From DASXTW01 sp036505215 (GTDB taxonomy: Bacteria; Actinomycetota; UBA4738), in the NCBI GenBank assembly GCA_036505215.1, contig DASXTW010000202.1, forward strand, positions 1-20,467: a DNA stretch of 20,467 nt, given 5' to 3'. The notes beneath the pieces were generated by a model. The model saw nothing but the letters and a program-made list of their open reading frames with translations. It did no database searches and was not told the DNA's origin. This document shows positions 1 through 7,785 of this stretch, in pieces (the stretch's first letter is position 1; each line of letters begins with the position of its first letter). Position numbers and translations under genes: made by a program.

Positions 1-811
1 CGCCGGGGCGGACCCGGCCCATGATGGCGTTGAGGTTGGCGCCGTCGTAGTAGAGGAGGGCGCCCACCCGGTGCATGGCGGCGGCGATCCCCTCGATCTC
101 CTCCTCGAACAACCCCAGCGTGTTCGGATTCGTCAGCATGAGCCCCGCGGTGTCCCCGTCCACGAGACCCTGCAGCTTCGACAGGTCCACCATCCCCCGC
201 TCGTCGGACGGCACCTGGACCGCCTTGTAGCCGGAGAGGGTGACGCTCGCCGGGTTGGTCCCGTGCGCGGAGTCCGGGATCACGATCTTGGACCGAGGAT
301 CGCCGTTCTTCGTGTGGTAGGCCCGCATGATCAACAGTCCGGTGAGCTCTCCCGAGGCTCCGGCCGGCGGCTGAAAGGTGGCCCGGGCCATCCCCGTGAC
401 TTCACACAGGGCCCGTTCCAACCGCCACAGGAGCTCCAGGGCCCCCTGGATGGTCTCCTCCGGCTGGTGCGGGTGAAGGCGCTGGAATCCGGGGAGGGCC
501 GCCACCACCTCGGCCACCTTCGGGTTGTACTTCATCGAGCACGACCCCAGAGGATAGAAGCCCGTATCCACTCCGTAGTTGACTTGGGAGAGCCGCGTGA
601 AGTGGCGGACCACGTCCACTTCAGACACCTGCGGGAGATCCGGCGGCACGGTGCGGCGATGCTCCTTCGAGACGTCGGCCGGCGGGACGTCGAGCCCGGG
701 CAGGGTCCACCCCCGGCGGCCCGGGTGCGACCGATCTTTCAGCGTCCCAGCCGCCCCTCCGGGCCCCCGGCTACGGACGGGCGCCCCCACTTCCCCATCT
801 GGCCGCGTCAC
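1..811 (-). CDS. gcvPB: Glycine dehydrogenase (decarboxylating) subunit 2, partial at the window edge
   Basis: This is the N-terminal 270 residues of the second subunit of the two-subunit P-protein of the glycine cleavage system, a PLP enzyme that decarboxylates glycine and passes the aminomethyl group to the H-protein lipoyl arm. Visible family blocks are GRRGWTLPGLDVP, GFYPLGSCSMKYNP and, at the edge, LLYYDGANLNAIMGRVRPG. The PLP-binding lysine lies further on, outside the window. I chose the GTG at 811 because it overlaps the gcvPA stop as GTGA, indicating translational coupling; a second in-frame GTG at 790 is possible. Function follows from the family; subunit pairing follows from adjacency to gcvPA. 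Confidence 0.93.
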   Translation of the reverse strand, partial: MTRPDGEVGAPVRSRGPGGAAGTLKDRSHPGRRGWTLPGLDVPPADVSKEHRRTVPPDLPQVSEVDVVRHFTRLSQVNYGVDTGFYPLGSCSMKYNPKVAEVVAALPGFQRLHPHQPEETIQGALELLWRLERALCEVTGMARATFQPPAGASGELTGLLIMRAYHTKNGDPRSKIVIPDSAHGTNPASVTLSGYKAVQVPSDERGMVDLSKLQGLVDGDTAGLMLTNPNTLGLFEEEIEGIAAAMHRVGALLYYDGANLNAIMGRVRPG

Positions 812-2124
812 GACGAAGCCTCCTCGAAGGCCTTGACGAAGCGATCGATCTCGTCGCGGGTCCGACGCTCGGTGACCGAGACCAGCAGACCTCGCTCGTC
901 AACGACGGGGCCGGCCAGGAACCCCTCCCCCAGTAGCCGACGTTGCACCTCGACCGGATCGCGCCGCGGGACGACCACGAACTCCTTGAAGAACTCAGCA
1001 CCAGGCCACATCATCTCGGCAGAAGAGAGATCGCCCAGGCGCTCGGCCGTGTACCTGGACTTGGCTAGGCACTGGCGCCCGAGCTCTGCCAGCCCCTCCG
1101 GTCCGAGCCACGCCATGTACACAGTGGCGGCCAACGCCATCAGCGTCTGGTTCGTGCAGATGTTCGACGTGGCCTTCTCCCGGCGGATGTGCTGCTCCCT
1201 GGCCTGCAGGGTGAGCACGTAGCCGGTCCTTCCATCGACGTCCGTGGTCTCGCCGACGATCCGTCCCGGCATGCGGCGGACGTCCTGCATCCGCGCGGCG
1301 ATGATTCCCAGGTACGGACCGCCGTAGTTCAGGTGGTTGCCCAGGACTTGGCCCTCCGCCACGGCGATGTCGGCGCCGAGCTCGCCTGGGGGTGCGAGGA
1401 TCCCCAGGGAGAGCGGGTCGAAGATGTGGATGGCTCGCGCCCCCGCCTCATGCGCCGCGGCGCAGAGCTCCCGGGCCGGCTCGAGCAGCCCGAAGAAGTT
1501 CGGATGCTGAACGACGACTGCAGCGACGTCATCACCCCGGAGCTCCCATCCTCCCGGCTGATAGGGAAACGGAAAGACCTCAGGTTGGTACCCCGCTCCG
1601 CGGCCGTAGGTCTTCAGCGCATGCACGTACCTGAGGTCCACCGACCCCGACACCAGGACCCGGGTTCGCCCGGTTGCCGCCCTCGCCATGTTTGCTGCTT
1701 CCACCAACGCGGTCGGCCCGTCGTAGAGCGAGGCGTTGGATACCTCCAAGGCTGTAAGCTCGCAGACCAGCGACTGGTACTCGAACAGGGCCTGAAGTAC
1801 CCCTTGTGACAGTTCGGGCTGATAGGGCGTGTAGGAGGTGTAGAGCTCGGACCGCCCCGCCAGGGCCCAGACCAGCGCCGGGACGTAGTGATCGTAGGCG
1901 CCGCCCCCAGCGAAGCACAGGAACTCGTCGGCATGCCGGTTCCGACCGGCCAGCCGCTTGAGTTCCCCCACAAGTTCCATCTCCGACATCCCCGGCGCGA
2001 TGGCGAGCTCGCGATCGAGGGTCATGCGGGTGGGAAGATGAGCGAAGAGGTCGTCGATCGAGGAGAGCCCGCACGCGGCGAGCATCTCATCCACGTCGCT
2101 GTCCGTGTGGGGGGCGAACCGCAT
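808..2124 (-). CDS. gcvPA: Glycine dehydrogenase (decarboxylating) subunit 1
   Basis: The 438-residue product matches the first P-protein subunit in length and content. Recognisable stretches are FLCFAGGGAYDHYVPALV, SYTPYQPELSQGVLQALFEYQ, SNASLYDGPTALVEA, GQVLGNHLNYGGPYLG and REQHIRREKATSNICTNQ. It forms an alpha2beta2 complex with GcvPB and acts in glycine catabolism and one-carbon supply. The ATG start has only a weak Shine-Dalgarno, and a TANNNT hexamer (2134-2139, minus strand) sits nine bases upstream, so its own promoter is possible. The gene lies 71 bases after aroQ in the same direction and is not overlap-coupled to it. GcvT and GcvH are not in the window. Confidence 0.95.
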   Translation of the reverse strand: MRFAPHTDSDVDEMLAACGLSSIDDLFAHLPTRMTLDRELAIAPGMSEMELVGELKRLAGRNRHADEFLCFAGGGAYDHYVPALVWALAGRSELYTSYTPYQPELSQGVLQALFEYQSLVCELTALEVSNASLYDGPTALVEAANMARAATGRTRVLVSGSVDLRYVHALKTYGRGAGYQPEVFPFPYQPGGWELRGDDVAAVVVQHPNFFGLLEPARELCAAAHEAGARAIHIFDPLSLGILAPPGELGADIAVAEGQVLGNHLNYGGPYLGIIAARMQDVRRMPGRIVGETTDVDGRTGYVLTLQAREQHIRREKATSNICTNQTLMALAATVYMAWLGPEGLAELGRQCLAKSRYTAERLGDLSSAEMMWPGAEFFKEFVVVPRRDPVEVQRRLLGEGFLAGPVVDERGLLVSVTERRTRDEIDRFVKAFEEASS

Positions 2125-2133
2125 CCGGGGGAG

Positions 2134-2139
2134 AGTCTA
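2134..2139 (-). promoter_or_regulatory. Possible -10 element before gcvPA
   Basis: On the minus strand the hexamer TAGACT lies nine bases before the gcvPA ATG, in the only sizeable gap of the operon (71 bases). It fits the TANNNT form of an actinobacterial -10 box, but no convincing -35 is seen. It could allow the gcvP genes to be expressed apart from the shikimate genes. Confidence 0.25.
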
Positions 2140-2195
2140 GCCGGTTCGGTTGAGGCTTAAGACAGCGAGCATCTTGACAGGGAACCTCTGCCCAC

Positions 2196-2678
2196 TCATG
2201 AGGATGCATCCCGGACCATATCAGCCAGAGCCTCCAGCGCGATCGTATAGCTCCGCCACCCGAAGCCAGCCACCACGCCTGTGCACGCCCCGGCCACGAT
2301 GCCCGCCCGGCGGAACTCTTCCCTGGCCGCTGGGTTCGACAGGTGCACCTCGACGGTGGGGATGGGGACGGAGGTGATGGCGTCACGGATCGCCACGCTG
2401 GTGTGGGAGTAGCCCGCTGCGTTGATGATGATCCCGTCGGCCCAGTGCCTGGCTTCCTGGATCACAGTCACCAGATCGCCCTCCAGGTTCGACTGAGCCG
2501 AGCGGACCTCGACCCCGATCTCGCGGGCACGTTGCTCGATCCGCCGGTCGATCTCCTCCAGCGTGACGTGGCCGTACACGTCAGGTTCCCGCTCGCCCAG
2601 GAGGTTGAGGTTCGGCCCGTGCATGAGCAACACACGGATTGGCCGTGCACCGCCCGCCGAGGGGGTGGCCCCGCTCAC
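2196..2678 (-). CDS. aroQ: 3-dehydroquinate dehydratase, type II
   Basis: The 160-residue protein converts 3-dehydroquinate to 3-dehydroshikimate, the third shikimate step, as a cytosolic dodecamer in this family. Diagnostic motifs are HGPNLNLLGEREPDVYG (substrate lid with catalytic Arg and Tyr), IINAAGYSHTSVAIRDA (catalytic His) and VEVHLSNPAAREEFR. The family usually reads NPGAY/NPAGY at the second motif; here it is NAAGY. The GTG start overlaps the aroKB stop as GTGA. The N-terminus is about ten residues longer than typical, so a slightly internal start cannot be excluded. It is the last shikimate gene of the operon. Confidence 0.96.
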   Translation of the reverse strand: MSGATPSAGGARPIRVLLMHGPNLNLLGEREPDVYGHVTLEEIDRRIEQRAREIGVEVRSAQSNLEGDLVTVIQEARHWADGIIINAAGYSHTSVAIRDAITSVPIPTVEVHLSNPAAREEFRRAGIVAGACTGVVAGFGWRSYTIALEALADMVRDASS

Positions 2679-4324
2679 GTGGCGGCCCTCCCGGCGCGGG
2701 GCGCCAGGAGGGCGGACAGCGCCAGATCCGTGCCCACGCCCTCCACGAGGGTGGAGCCCCCCTCGCTCGGGACCACGAACACCGCCCGGCCGCCGCGACG
2801 CTTCTTGTCCGCCTCCATCGCCTCGAGCAGGCCTTGGGCGTCGAGGTCGGAGGGGGGGTTCGCGGGCAGATCGACGCGGGCGAGCACCCGCCCAACGCGA
2901 TCGGGCAGGCCTTGCGGGGTGATGCCGATCTCGGTGCCCAGCCGGGCTGCGGCGACAAGGCCGATGGCTACGGCCTCCCCGTGGGATACTCCAAACTCGG
3001 TCACCGCCTCGATTGCGTGGGCGAAGGTGTGGCCCAGGTTCAACGCATGGCGGAGACCAAGATCCCAGGGATCCGCCGCGACGTACCCGACCTTGATGCG
3101 AACAGCCTGCTCAATGAGCCAGACCACCTGTCCGGTGATGTCAGCGCCGATGGCCTCCAGCCCTTCCAGGGCCAAGGGTGAGGCTAGGAGGAAGGCCTTC
3201 ACCACTTCCCCAAGGCCGGCTCGCAGTGCCCGCGTGGGAAGCGAGCCGAGCGTGGTCGGATCGGCCAGCACGAGGCGAGGGTGATGGAAGGACCCCACCA
3301 GATTCTTCACCCCAGCGTGGTCGATCCCCACTTTTCCCCCGAGAGCCGCGTCCACCATGGCGAGCAGGGTGGTCGGCACCATCACCAGGGCCACGCCCCG
3401 TGCATAGGTCGCGGCGGCGAACCCCGCAGCATCCAGGGTGGCCCCGCCCCCCACGGCGACCACCACGTCGCCGGGCTCCAGTCCAGCCCTGCGGAAGCGG
3501 CTCCAGAGGTCGGCGACGACCTCGATGGACTTGGTGGCCTCCCCTCCGGGGACCACGACCCGGGCCGCAACCGCCAGGCCGGCCCCCTCCAGCGCCGCCG
3601 ACACGCGGTCCCCGGCACCCCGGCATATGGCCTCGTCGATGGCCAGCGCCGCCCTCCGGGCCTGAGGGAGAACGTCTTTCATGTCCTGACCGAGGCCCTC
3701 GATGGCCCCCGGTCCGAGGACGACCTCATAGGGTTCATCCGGCACCTCCACCGGGATCCGGACGGGTCCTCCCCCTTCGACGACCCCCCGGTATCTTGAC
3801 GCCAGCTCGGCCGCCACCTCCTCCGCCGTGAGGCCGGTAGTATCAAGGGCTTCACCGGCAGAGGCGTACGCTGGGGCGCGATCCCGGAGCAACTCCGGCA
3901 CCCGGGAGTGAGGGTCCGGTCCGAGCAGAGGGCGGGCGAATCCTTCTCCCAGCCGCCGCATCAGCTCGTCCGAACCACACGTCAGCACCGCAACCACGGC
4001 GCCTTCGCACAGGTCGCCGAATGTGGCGCGATCCTCCACCGCCCCGCCGCCGGTGGCCACCACCGCCCCGGAGACGCAGGCCGCGTCGGCCATGACCGAG
4101 CGCTCCAGGTTCCTGAACCCCGGCTCCCCGATACGGGCGAAGATGCGCGACACGGGCATGCCCGCCCTGGCTTCGATCACGGCGTCCAGGTCGAAGAAGG
4201 GGAGTCCGAGGATCTCCGCGGCCAACTGGCCGGCCACCGTCTTGCCGGTACCCATGAAACCAGCGACGACCAGACGTGGGCGACCGGGAGGAAGCGCCGG
4301 GGCAGGGAGGAAGGTGGTCCTCAT
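2675..4324 (-). CDS. aroKB: Shikimate kinase / 3-dehydroquinate synthase fusion
   Basis: One 549-residue reading frame carries two enzymes. Residues about 17-180 are shikimate kinase: Walker A GFMGTGKT (22-29), the DLD substrate aspartates (45-47), FRNLE with the shikimate-binding Arg, and the TGGGA loop (91-95). Residues about 190-549 are dehydroquinate synthase: VAVGGGATLDAAGFAAA for NAD, VPTTLLAMVDAALGGKVGID, the zinc-ligand stretch GLGEVVKA and NLGHTFAHAIE. No stop or frame change separates the domains. The protein therefore performs steps 2 and 5 of the shikimate pathway. Its ATG overlaps the aroC stop (ATGA) and its own stop overlaps aroQ (GTGA). Separate aroK and aroB genes are more common, but AroK-AroB fusions are known. 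Confidence 0.95.
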   Translation of the reverse strand: MRTTFLPAPALPPGRPRLVVAGFMGTGKTVAGQLAAEILGLPFFDLDAVIEARAGMPVSRIFARIGEPGFRNLERSVMADAACVSGAVVATGGGAVEDRATFGDLCEGAVVAVLTCGSDELMRRLGEGFARPLLGPDPHSRVPELLRDRAPAYASAGEALDTTGLTAEEVAAELASRYRGVVEGGGPVRIPVEVPDEPYEVVLGPGAIEGLGQDMKDVLPQARRAALAIDEAICRGAGDRVSAALEGAGLAVAARVVVPGGEATKSIEVVADLWSRFRRAGLEPGDVVVAVGGGATLDAAGFAAATYARGVALVMVPTTLLAMVDAALGGKVGIDHAGVKNLVGSFHHPRLVLADPTTLGSLPTRALRAGLGEVVKAFLLASPLALEGLEAIGADITGQVVWLIEQAVRIKVGYVAADPWDLGLRHALNLGHTFAHAIEAVTEFGVSHGEAVAIGLVAAARLGTEIGITPQGLPDRVGRVLARVDLPANPPSDLDAQGLLEAMEADKKRRGGRAVFVVPSEGGSTLVEGVGTDLALSALLAPRAGRAAT

Positions 4325-5511
4325 GCTCCAGCACCCTCCTCGGGGGTTCCTGCTCTCAGGCTAGCTGGGAGGTCGACACCCCTGACCGCCTCGTGGGCCG
4401 CCAGCATGGCATCCATCCGGTCCTGCCCGAACCGCTCGGTCAGGGCGTCGGCCAGCACCCAGGCCACCATTCCCTCTCCGACGACGGCAGCCGCGGGCAC
4501 GGCACACACGTCCGAGCGGACGACGGGGGGGTTGGCCGTCTCCCCTGACCGGAAGTCCACGGAGGCCATTTCCGCCCTCACCGACGAGAGGGGCTTCATG
4601 GCCGCCCGCAGGACGATCGGCTCCCCGCTCGTCACACCCCCCTCCAACCCCCCCGCCCTGTTCGTGGTCCGCACGATGGAGCCCTCCCGCCACTCGATGG
4701 GGTCTTGGGCCCGGGTGCCCAGGTGGCGCGCGAGCTCGAAGGCTGGCCCGATCTCCACACCCTTCACCGCCTGAATCGAGCAGAGGGCCTGGGCCAGCCG
4801 CCCATCGAGCCTGCGGTCCCAGTGCACGTAGCTCCCGAGCCCGGGGGGCGCTCCGGTCGCAACCACCACGAACACCCCGCCCACCGTCTCGCCGCGGGCC
4901 CGGGCTTCGTCGATGGCCGCCAGCATCCGGACCGACGCATTGGGGTCGGGACATCGGAGCGCGTCCTGATCGGCCGCTCTGGCCAGCCGCTCGAGGTCGG
5001 ACCCCGCCAGGACATCGAGCGGTGCCTCTAGGGCCGCAGCGACGCCCGCCACCTCCAGCACGAAGCTGCACACCCAGGCCCCGAACGCTGCCAACAACCG
5101 TTTGGCGATGGCTCCGGCGGCCACTCGGGCGGCGGTCTCCCGAGCGCTGGCCCGCTCTCGCACCAATCGGAAGTCGTGGAGCCCATACTTCAACCGGCCG
5201 GTCAGGTCGGCGTGGCCGGGGCGGGGAGCGAAGAGCGGCGTCGCCTCCGGCGGCTGGTTGGCGAAGTCACGATTCACGATGCGGATGGCGACGGGGGCCC
5301 CGGTGGTCTTCCCCGAGGCTAGGCCGCCGACAACCTCGGCCCGGTCCCGCTCGATCCGCGTCGATCGGGCGCTCCGCCCGTAGCCCATCTGCCGCCTGGC
5401 AAGATCGCGGTCGATCTCCTCAACCGGCACATCTAGCCCGGCGGGGAGTCCCTCGACGATCAGCACCAGCTCGGGTCCGTGCGACTCCCCTGCCGTCAGG
5501 AGGCGCAGCAT
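4321..5511 (-). CDS. aroC: Chorismate synthase
   Basis: This 396-residue enzyme converts EPSP to chorismate using reduced FMN, the last shikimate step. The three family signatures are present: LLTAGESHGPELV at the N-terminus, RERASARETAARVAAGAIA in the middle, and RSDVCAVPAAAVVGEGM near the C-terminus, with RPGHADLTGRLKYG between. The frame stays open far upstream through aroE, but ATG 5511 matches the family N-terminus and shares its A with the aroE stop (TGATG). The stop overlaps aroKB by four bases. Length is normal for the family. Confidence 0.97.
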   Translation of the reverse strand: MLRLLTAGESHGPELVLIVEGLPAGLDVPVEEIDRDLARRQMGYGRSARSTRIERDRAEVVGGLASGKTTGAPVAIRIVNRDFANQPPEATPLFAPRPGHADLTGRLKYGLHDFRLVRERASARETAARVAAGAIAKRLLAAFGAWVCSFVLEVAGVAAALEAPLDVLAGSDLERLARAADQDALRCPDPNASVRMLAAIDEARARGETVGGVFVVVATGAPPGLGSYVHWDRRLDGRLAQALCSIQAVKGVEIGPAFELARHLGTRAQDPIEWREGSIVRTTNRAGGLEGGVTSGEPIVLRAAMKPLSSVRAEMASVDFRSGETANPPVVRSDVCAVPAAAVVGEGMVAWVLADALTERFGQDRMDAMLAAHEAVRGVDLPASLRAGTPEEGAGA

Positions 5512-6386
5512 CAACGCGTCATCCACTTTGAAGCGTGGATGGCTGGCCTTTCCGCCTCGCGCACCGGTTCGTCCAGGGCTCCATGGGCCGCCCGGCGCAT
5601 GATTTCGACCGGCGCCGGCAGACCGGTCCAGATTGCGAACGAGGCAGCGGCCTGCTCGACGAGCATCTCGATGCCCTCCACGACCCGGCAACCAGCCGCT
5701 TCGGCCCGGATTAGCAGGACCGTCAGCCTGGGACGGTACACCAGATCGAACACAGTCAGGCCTGGCCTGAGCTCCACCTTCTTCGGGAGCGGGCAGGCCC
5801 GAGTGTTTGGTTCGCTTCCGACGGGGGTGGCGTTGACCAGAACCTCCGCGTCCTCCAGCGCCCCCGCCAAGTGCGGAGCGTCCATGGGGAGGAAAGCGAC
5901 TCCCCTGAGGTCCCGGGCCAGGCGGACCCCGGCTTCCACGTTCCTCCCGGCCACCAGGACCGAGGCCCCCGCCTTCCGCAAGGCCCCCGCTATCGCCCGG
6001 GCCGCCCCCCCGGTCCCCAGGATCAGCACCCGGCGCGGAGCCCCCGCTCCAGCGCGCCCCAGGGCTGCCAGGAACCCGGCGCCGTCCGTGGAGTACCCCT
6101 CGGTCCCGTCTTTTCGAAACGTCACCGTGTTGACCGAGCCCGCCTCGGCGGCCTCCGGCGAGACGATGTCCAGCAGTGGGAGGATGGCCTCCTTGAGCGG
6201 CCTCGTGACGTTGAGCCCGAAAAACGCCTTCCGTAGGGAGGGGAAGGCCTCGAGGAGGTCTCGCCGGGTGACCCTGACGGCCACGTAGTCCATGGCCAGC
6301 CCCAGGTTCTCGAAGGCGGCCCGGTGCATGGGCGGTGAAGGACTCCGGTCCACAGGGTCCCCGATCAGGGCGATTTTCCCGCTCAC
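5511..6386 (-). CDS. aroE: Shikimate dehydrogenase (NADP+)
   Basis: The 291-residue protein reduces 3-dehydroshikimate to shikimate. Motifs are SPSPPMHRAAF (substrate binding), LNVTRPLK with the catalytic Lys, STDGAGF with the catalytic Asp, GTGGAARAIAGAL for the dinucleotide, VNATPVG and GIEMLVEQAAASFAIWTG. The usual GxNTD around the Asp reads GYSTD here. The frame extends upstream, but GTG 6386 gives the standard N-terminus and overlaps the aroA stop as GTGA. The C-terminal tail after WTG is slightly long. Neighbours on both sides are shikimate genes, which favours AroE over a quinate/shikimate paralogue. Confidence 0.95.
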   Translation of the reverse strand: MSGKIALIGDPVDRSPSPPMHRAAFENLGLAMDYVAVRVTRRDLLEAFPSLRKAFFGLNVTRPLKEAILPLLDIVSPEAAEAGSVNTVTFRKDGTEGYSTDGAGFLAALGRAGAGAPRRVLILGTGGAARAIAGALRKAGASVLVAGRNVEAGVRLARDLRGVAFLPMDAPHLAGALEDAEVLVNATPVGSEPNTRACPLPKKVELRPGLTVFDLVYRPRLTVLLIRAEAAGCRVVEGIEMLVEQAAASFAIWTGLPAPVEIMRRAAHGALDEPVREAERPAIHASKWMTR

Positions 6387-7702
6387 CGGAGCCCCTCCAG
6401 CATGTCGAGGAATCCAGGGAACGAATCGGCAACGGAGCCCATGCCCTCCACGACCACGGTTCCTGAGGCCACCAGCCCGGCCAGGGCGAAGGTCATAGCC
6501 AGCCGGTGGTCCGCCCGTGCATCGCACCGCCCACCCAGCAGCGGGGTCGGCCCCTGGACCACGAATCCATCCTCGGCCTCCTGGGCGTCGGCACCCAGAG
6601 CCCTCAGGCCAGCCACCAGGCCTTCGACCCGGTCGCTCTCCTTCACCCGTAGCTCGGAAGCGCCCCGTACCTCGGTGACGCCCTCGGCCTGGGTAGCGAG
6701 GAGCCCCAGGAGGGGTAGCTCGTCGATGATCGAGGGGACCTCCACGGGGTCGACCCGGAGGCCCCGAAGGGGAGCGTGACGGACACGCACATCGCCGAGG
6801 GGCTCCGGCGCAGCGGACGAGGGCGCTAACTCGACCGACGCCCCCATCCGCTCGAGGGCGCGAAGGAAGCCCGTCCTGGTGGGGTTGAGCCCCACTGCCG
6901 TTACCGCCAGGTCCGAGCCGGGCACCAGGGCGGCGGCCGCCAGGAGGGGGGCGGCCGAGGAGAGGTCTCCCGGTACGATCACCTCGGAGGGTGCCGGGTC
7001 GGCGGGCCAGACGGTCGTCAGGATCTCAGCCCCGGCATGGTGCAGGCGAATCGGCACTCCCGCCCAGGCCAGCAGCCGTTCGGTGTGGTCCCGAGTAGGC
7101 ACCGCCTCGACCACGGTCGTGGCCCCCGAGGCCCGGAGGCCCGCCAGCAGGACCGCCGACTTGACCTGGGCGCTGGCCACTGGGAGGCGATACTCGATCC
7201 CGATGAGAGGGCCACCCTCGATTGATAGCGGGGCCCTCCCTCCGGCGGCCAGGCTCACTCGGGCCCCCATCCTCTGGAGTGGCTCGGCCACCCGATCCAT
7301 CGGCCGGCCCAGGAGCTGATGGTCCCCGGTCAAGACGGAGCGGAAGGGAGCGGTGGCCAGTAGCCCCGCGACCAGCCGCATTGTGGTCCCCGAGCGCCCG
7401 CAATCGAGCGGGGCATCAGGGGGTAGGAGCCGCCCCTGTCCCCGGATCACGACCTCGTCGACCTTCGTCGTGACCTCCACACCCAGGGCGGCCAGCACGT
7501 CGAGGGTGGCTCCGCAGTCGCCGGCGGTCGAGAAGCCGCGGATCCGGCTGGTTCCCTTGGCCATAGCGGAGACCAGGGCGGCCCGGTGCGAGATCGACTT
7601 GTCCCCAGGAACCCGGCAGCTCCCCAGGATGGGGCCGTCCGCCGGACGGACCTCGGACGATGCCGGCGGCGCGGTTCCCCTGCGCTGCCCGTCGACCCTC
7701 AC
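6383..7702 (-). CDS. aroA: 3-phosphoshikimate 1-carboxyvinyltransferase (EPSP synthase)
   Basis: The 439-residue enzyme joins phosphoenolpyruvate to shikimate-3-phosphate, step six. Motifs include VPGDKSISHRAALVSAMAKG (phosphate binding), CGRSGTTMRLVAGLL, GRPMDRVAEPLQRMGA, VKSAVLLAGLRA, SIIDELPLLGLLA and RVKESDRVEGLVAGLR. The GDKSISHR form and overall pattern resemble the Bacillus-type class. The residue aligned with the glyphosate-discriminating Gly/Ala position is Gly (SGT). The frame is open well upstream inside aroF, so the start is judged by overlap: GTG 7702 overlaps the end of a 28-codon ORF as GTGA and leaves a plausible short N-terminal extension. Confidence 0.94.
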   Translation of the reverse strand: MRVDGQRRGTAPPASSEVRPADGPILGSCRVPGDKSISHRAALVSAMAKGTSRIRGFSTAGDCGATLDVLAALGVEVTTKVDEVVIRGQGRLLPPDAPLDCGRSGTTMRLVAGLLATAPFRSVLTGDHQLLGRPMDRVAEPLQRMGARVSLAAGGRAPLSIEGGPLIGIEYRLPVASAQVKSAVLLAGLRASGATTVVEAVPTRDHTERLLAWAGVPIRLHHAGAEILTTVWPADPAPSEVIVPGDLSSAAPLLAAAALVPGSDLAVTAVGLNPTRTGFLRALERMGASVELAPSSAAPEPLGDVRVRHAPLRGLRVDPVEVPSIIDELPLLGLLATQAEGVTEVRGASELRVKESDRVEGLVAGLRALGADAQEAEDGFVVQGPTPLLGGRCDARADHRLAMTFALAGLVASGTVVVEGMGSVADSFPGFLDMLEGLR

Positions 7703-7785
7703 GCTGTCCTCCGAAGCCCTCCCGCCCGCCCGGCGGTGGCCCCCTCTTCGGCCCGCAGGTTGGCAATCCACCCGATCGTGCTCAC
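7699..7785 (-). CDS. 28-codon ORF coupled to aroF and aroA
   Basis: Between aroF and aroA there is a GTG-initiated ORF of 28 codons starting MSTIGWIANLRAEEG. Its start overlaps the aroF stop as GTGA (7785-7782), and its stop overlaps the aroA GTG as GTGA (7702-7699). Third positions are mostly G or C, as in neighbouring genes. I do not recognise the peptide. In many bacteria tyrA (prephenate dehydrogenase) sits at this place; the first residues vaguely recall a dehydrogenase N-terminus, so it could be a collapsed tyrA, or a short coupling peptide that keeps ribosomes running to aroA. It could also be chance. Confidence 0.4.
   Translation of the reverse strand: MSTIGWIANLRAEEGATAGRAGGLRRTA

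Noticed and set aside
71..1222. Long open frame on the plus strand across gcvPB and gcvPA
   Set aside because: It is the antisense shadow of high-GC coding sequence; the minus-strand frames carry clear GcvP motifs and the plus-strand translation matches no family.
2174..2179. TTGACA on the plus strand between aroQ and gcvPA
   Set aside because: No -10 box at a suitable distance and no rightward gene follows it.
5512..6432. Upstream extension of the aroC frame to a 703-residue protein
   Set aside because: The extra 300 residues are a shadow of aroE, rich in Gly, Arg and Pro; ATG 5511 gives the standard chorismate synthase N-terminus and overlaps the aroE stop.
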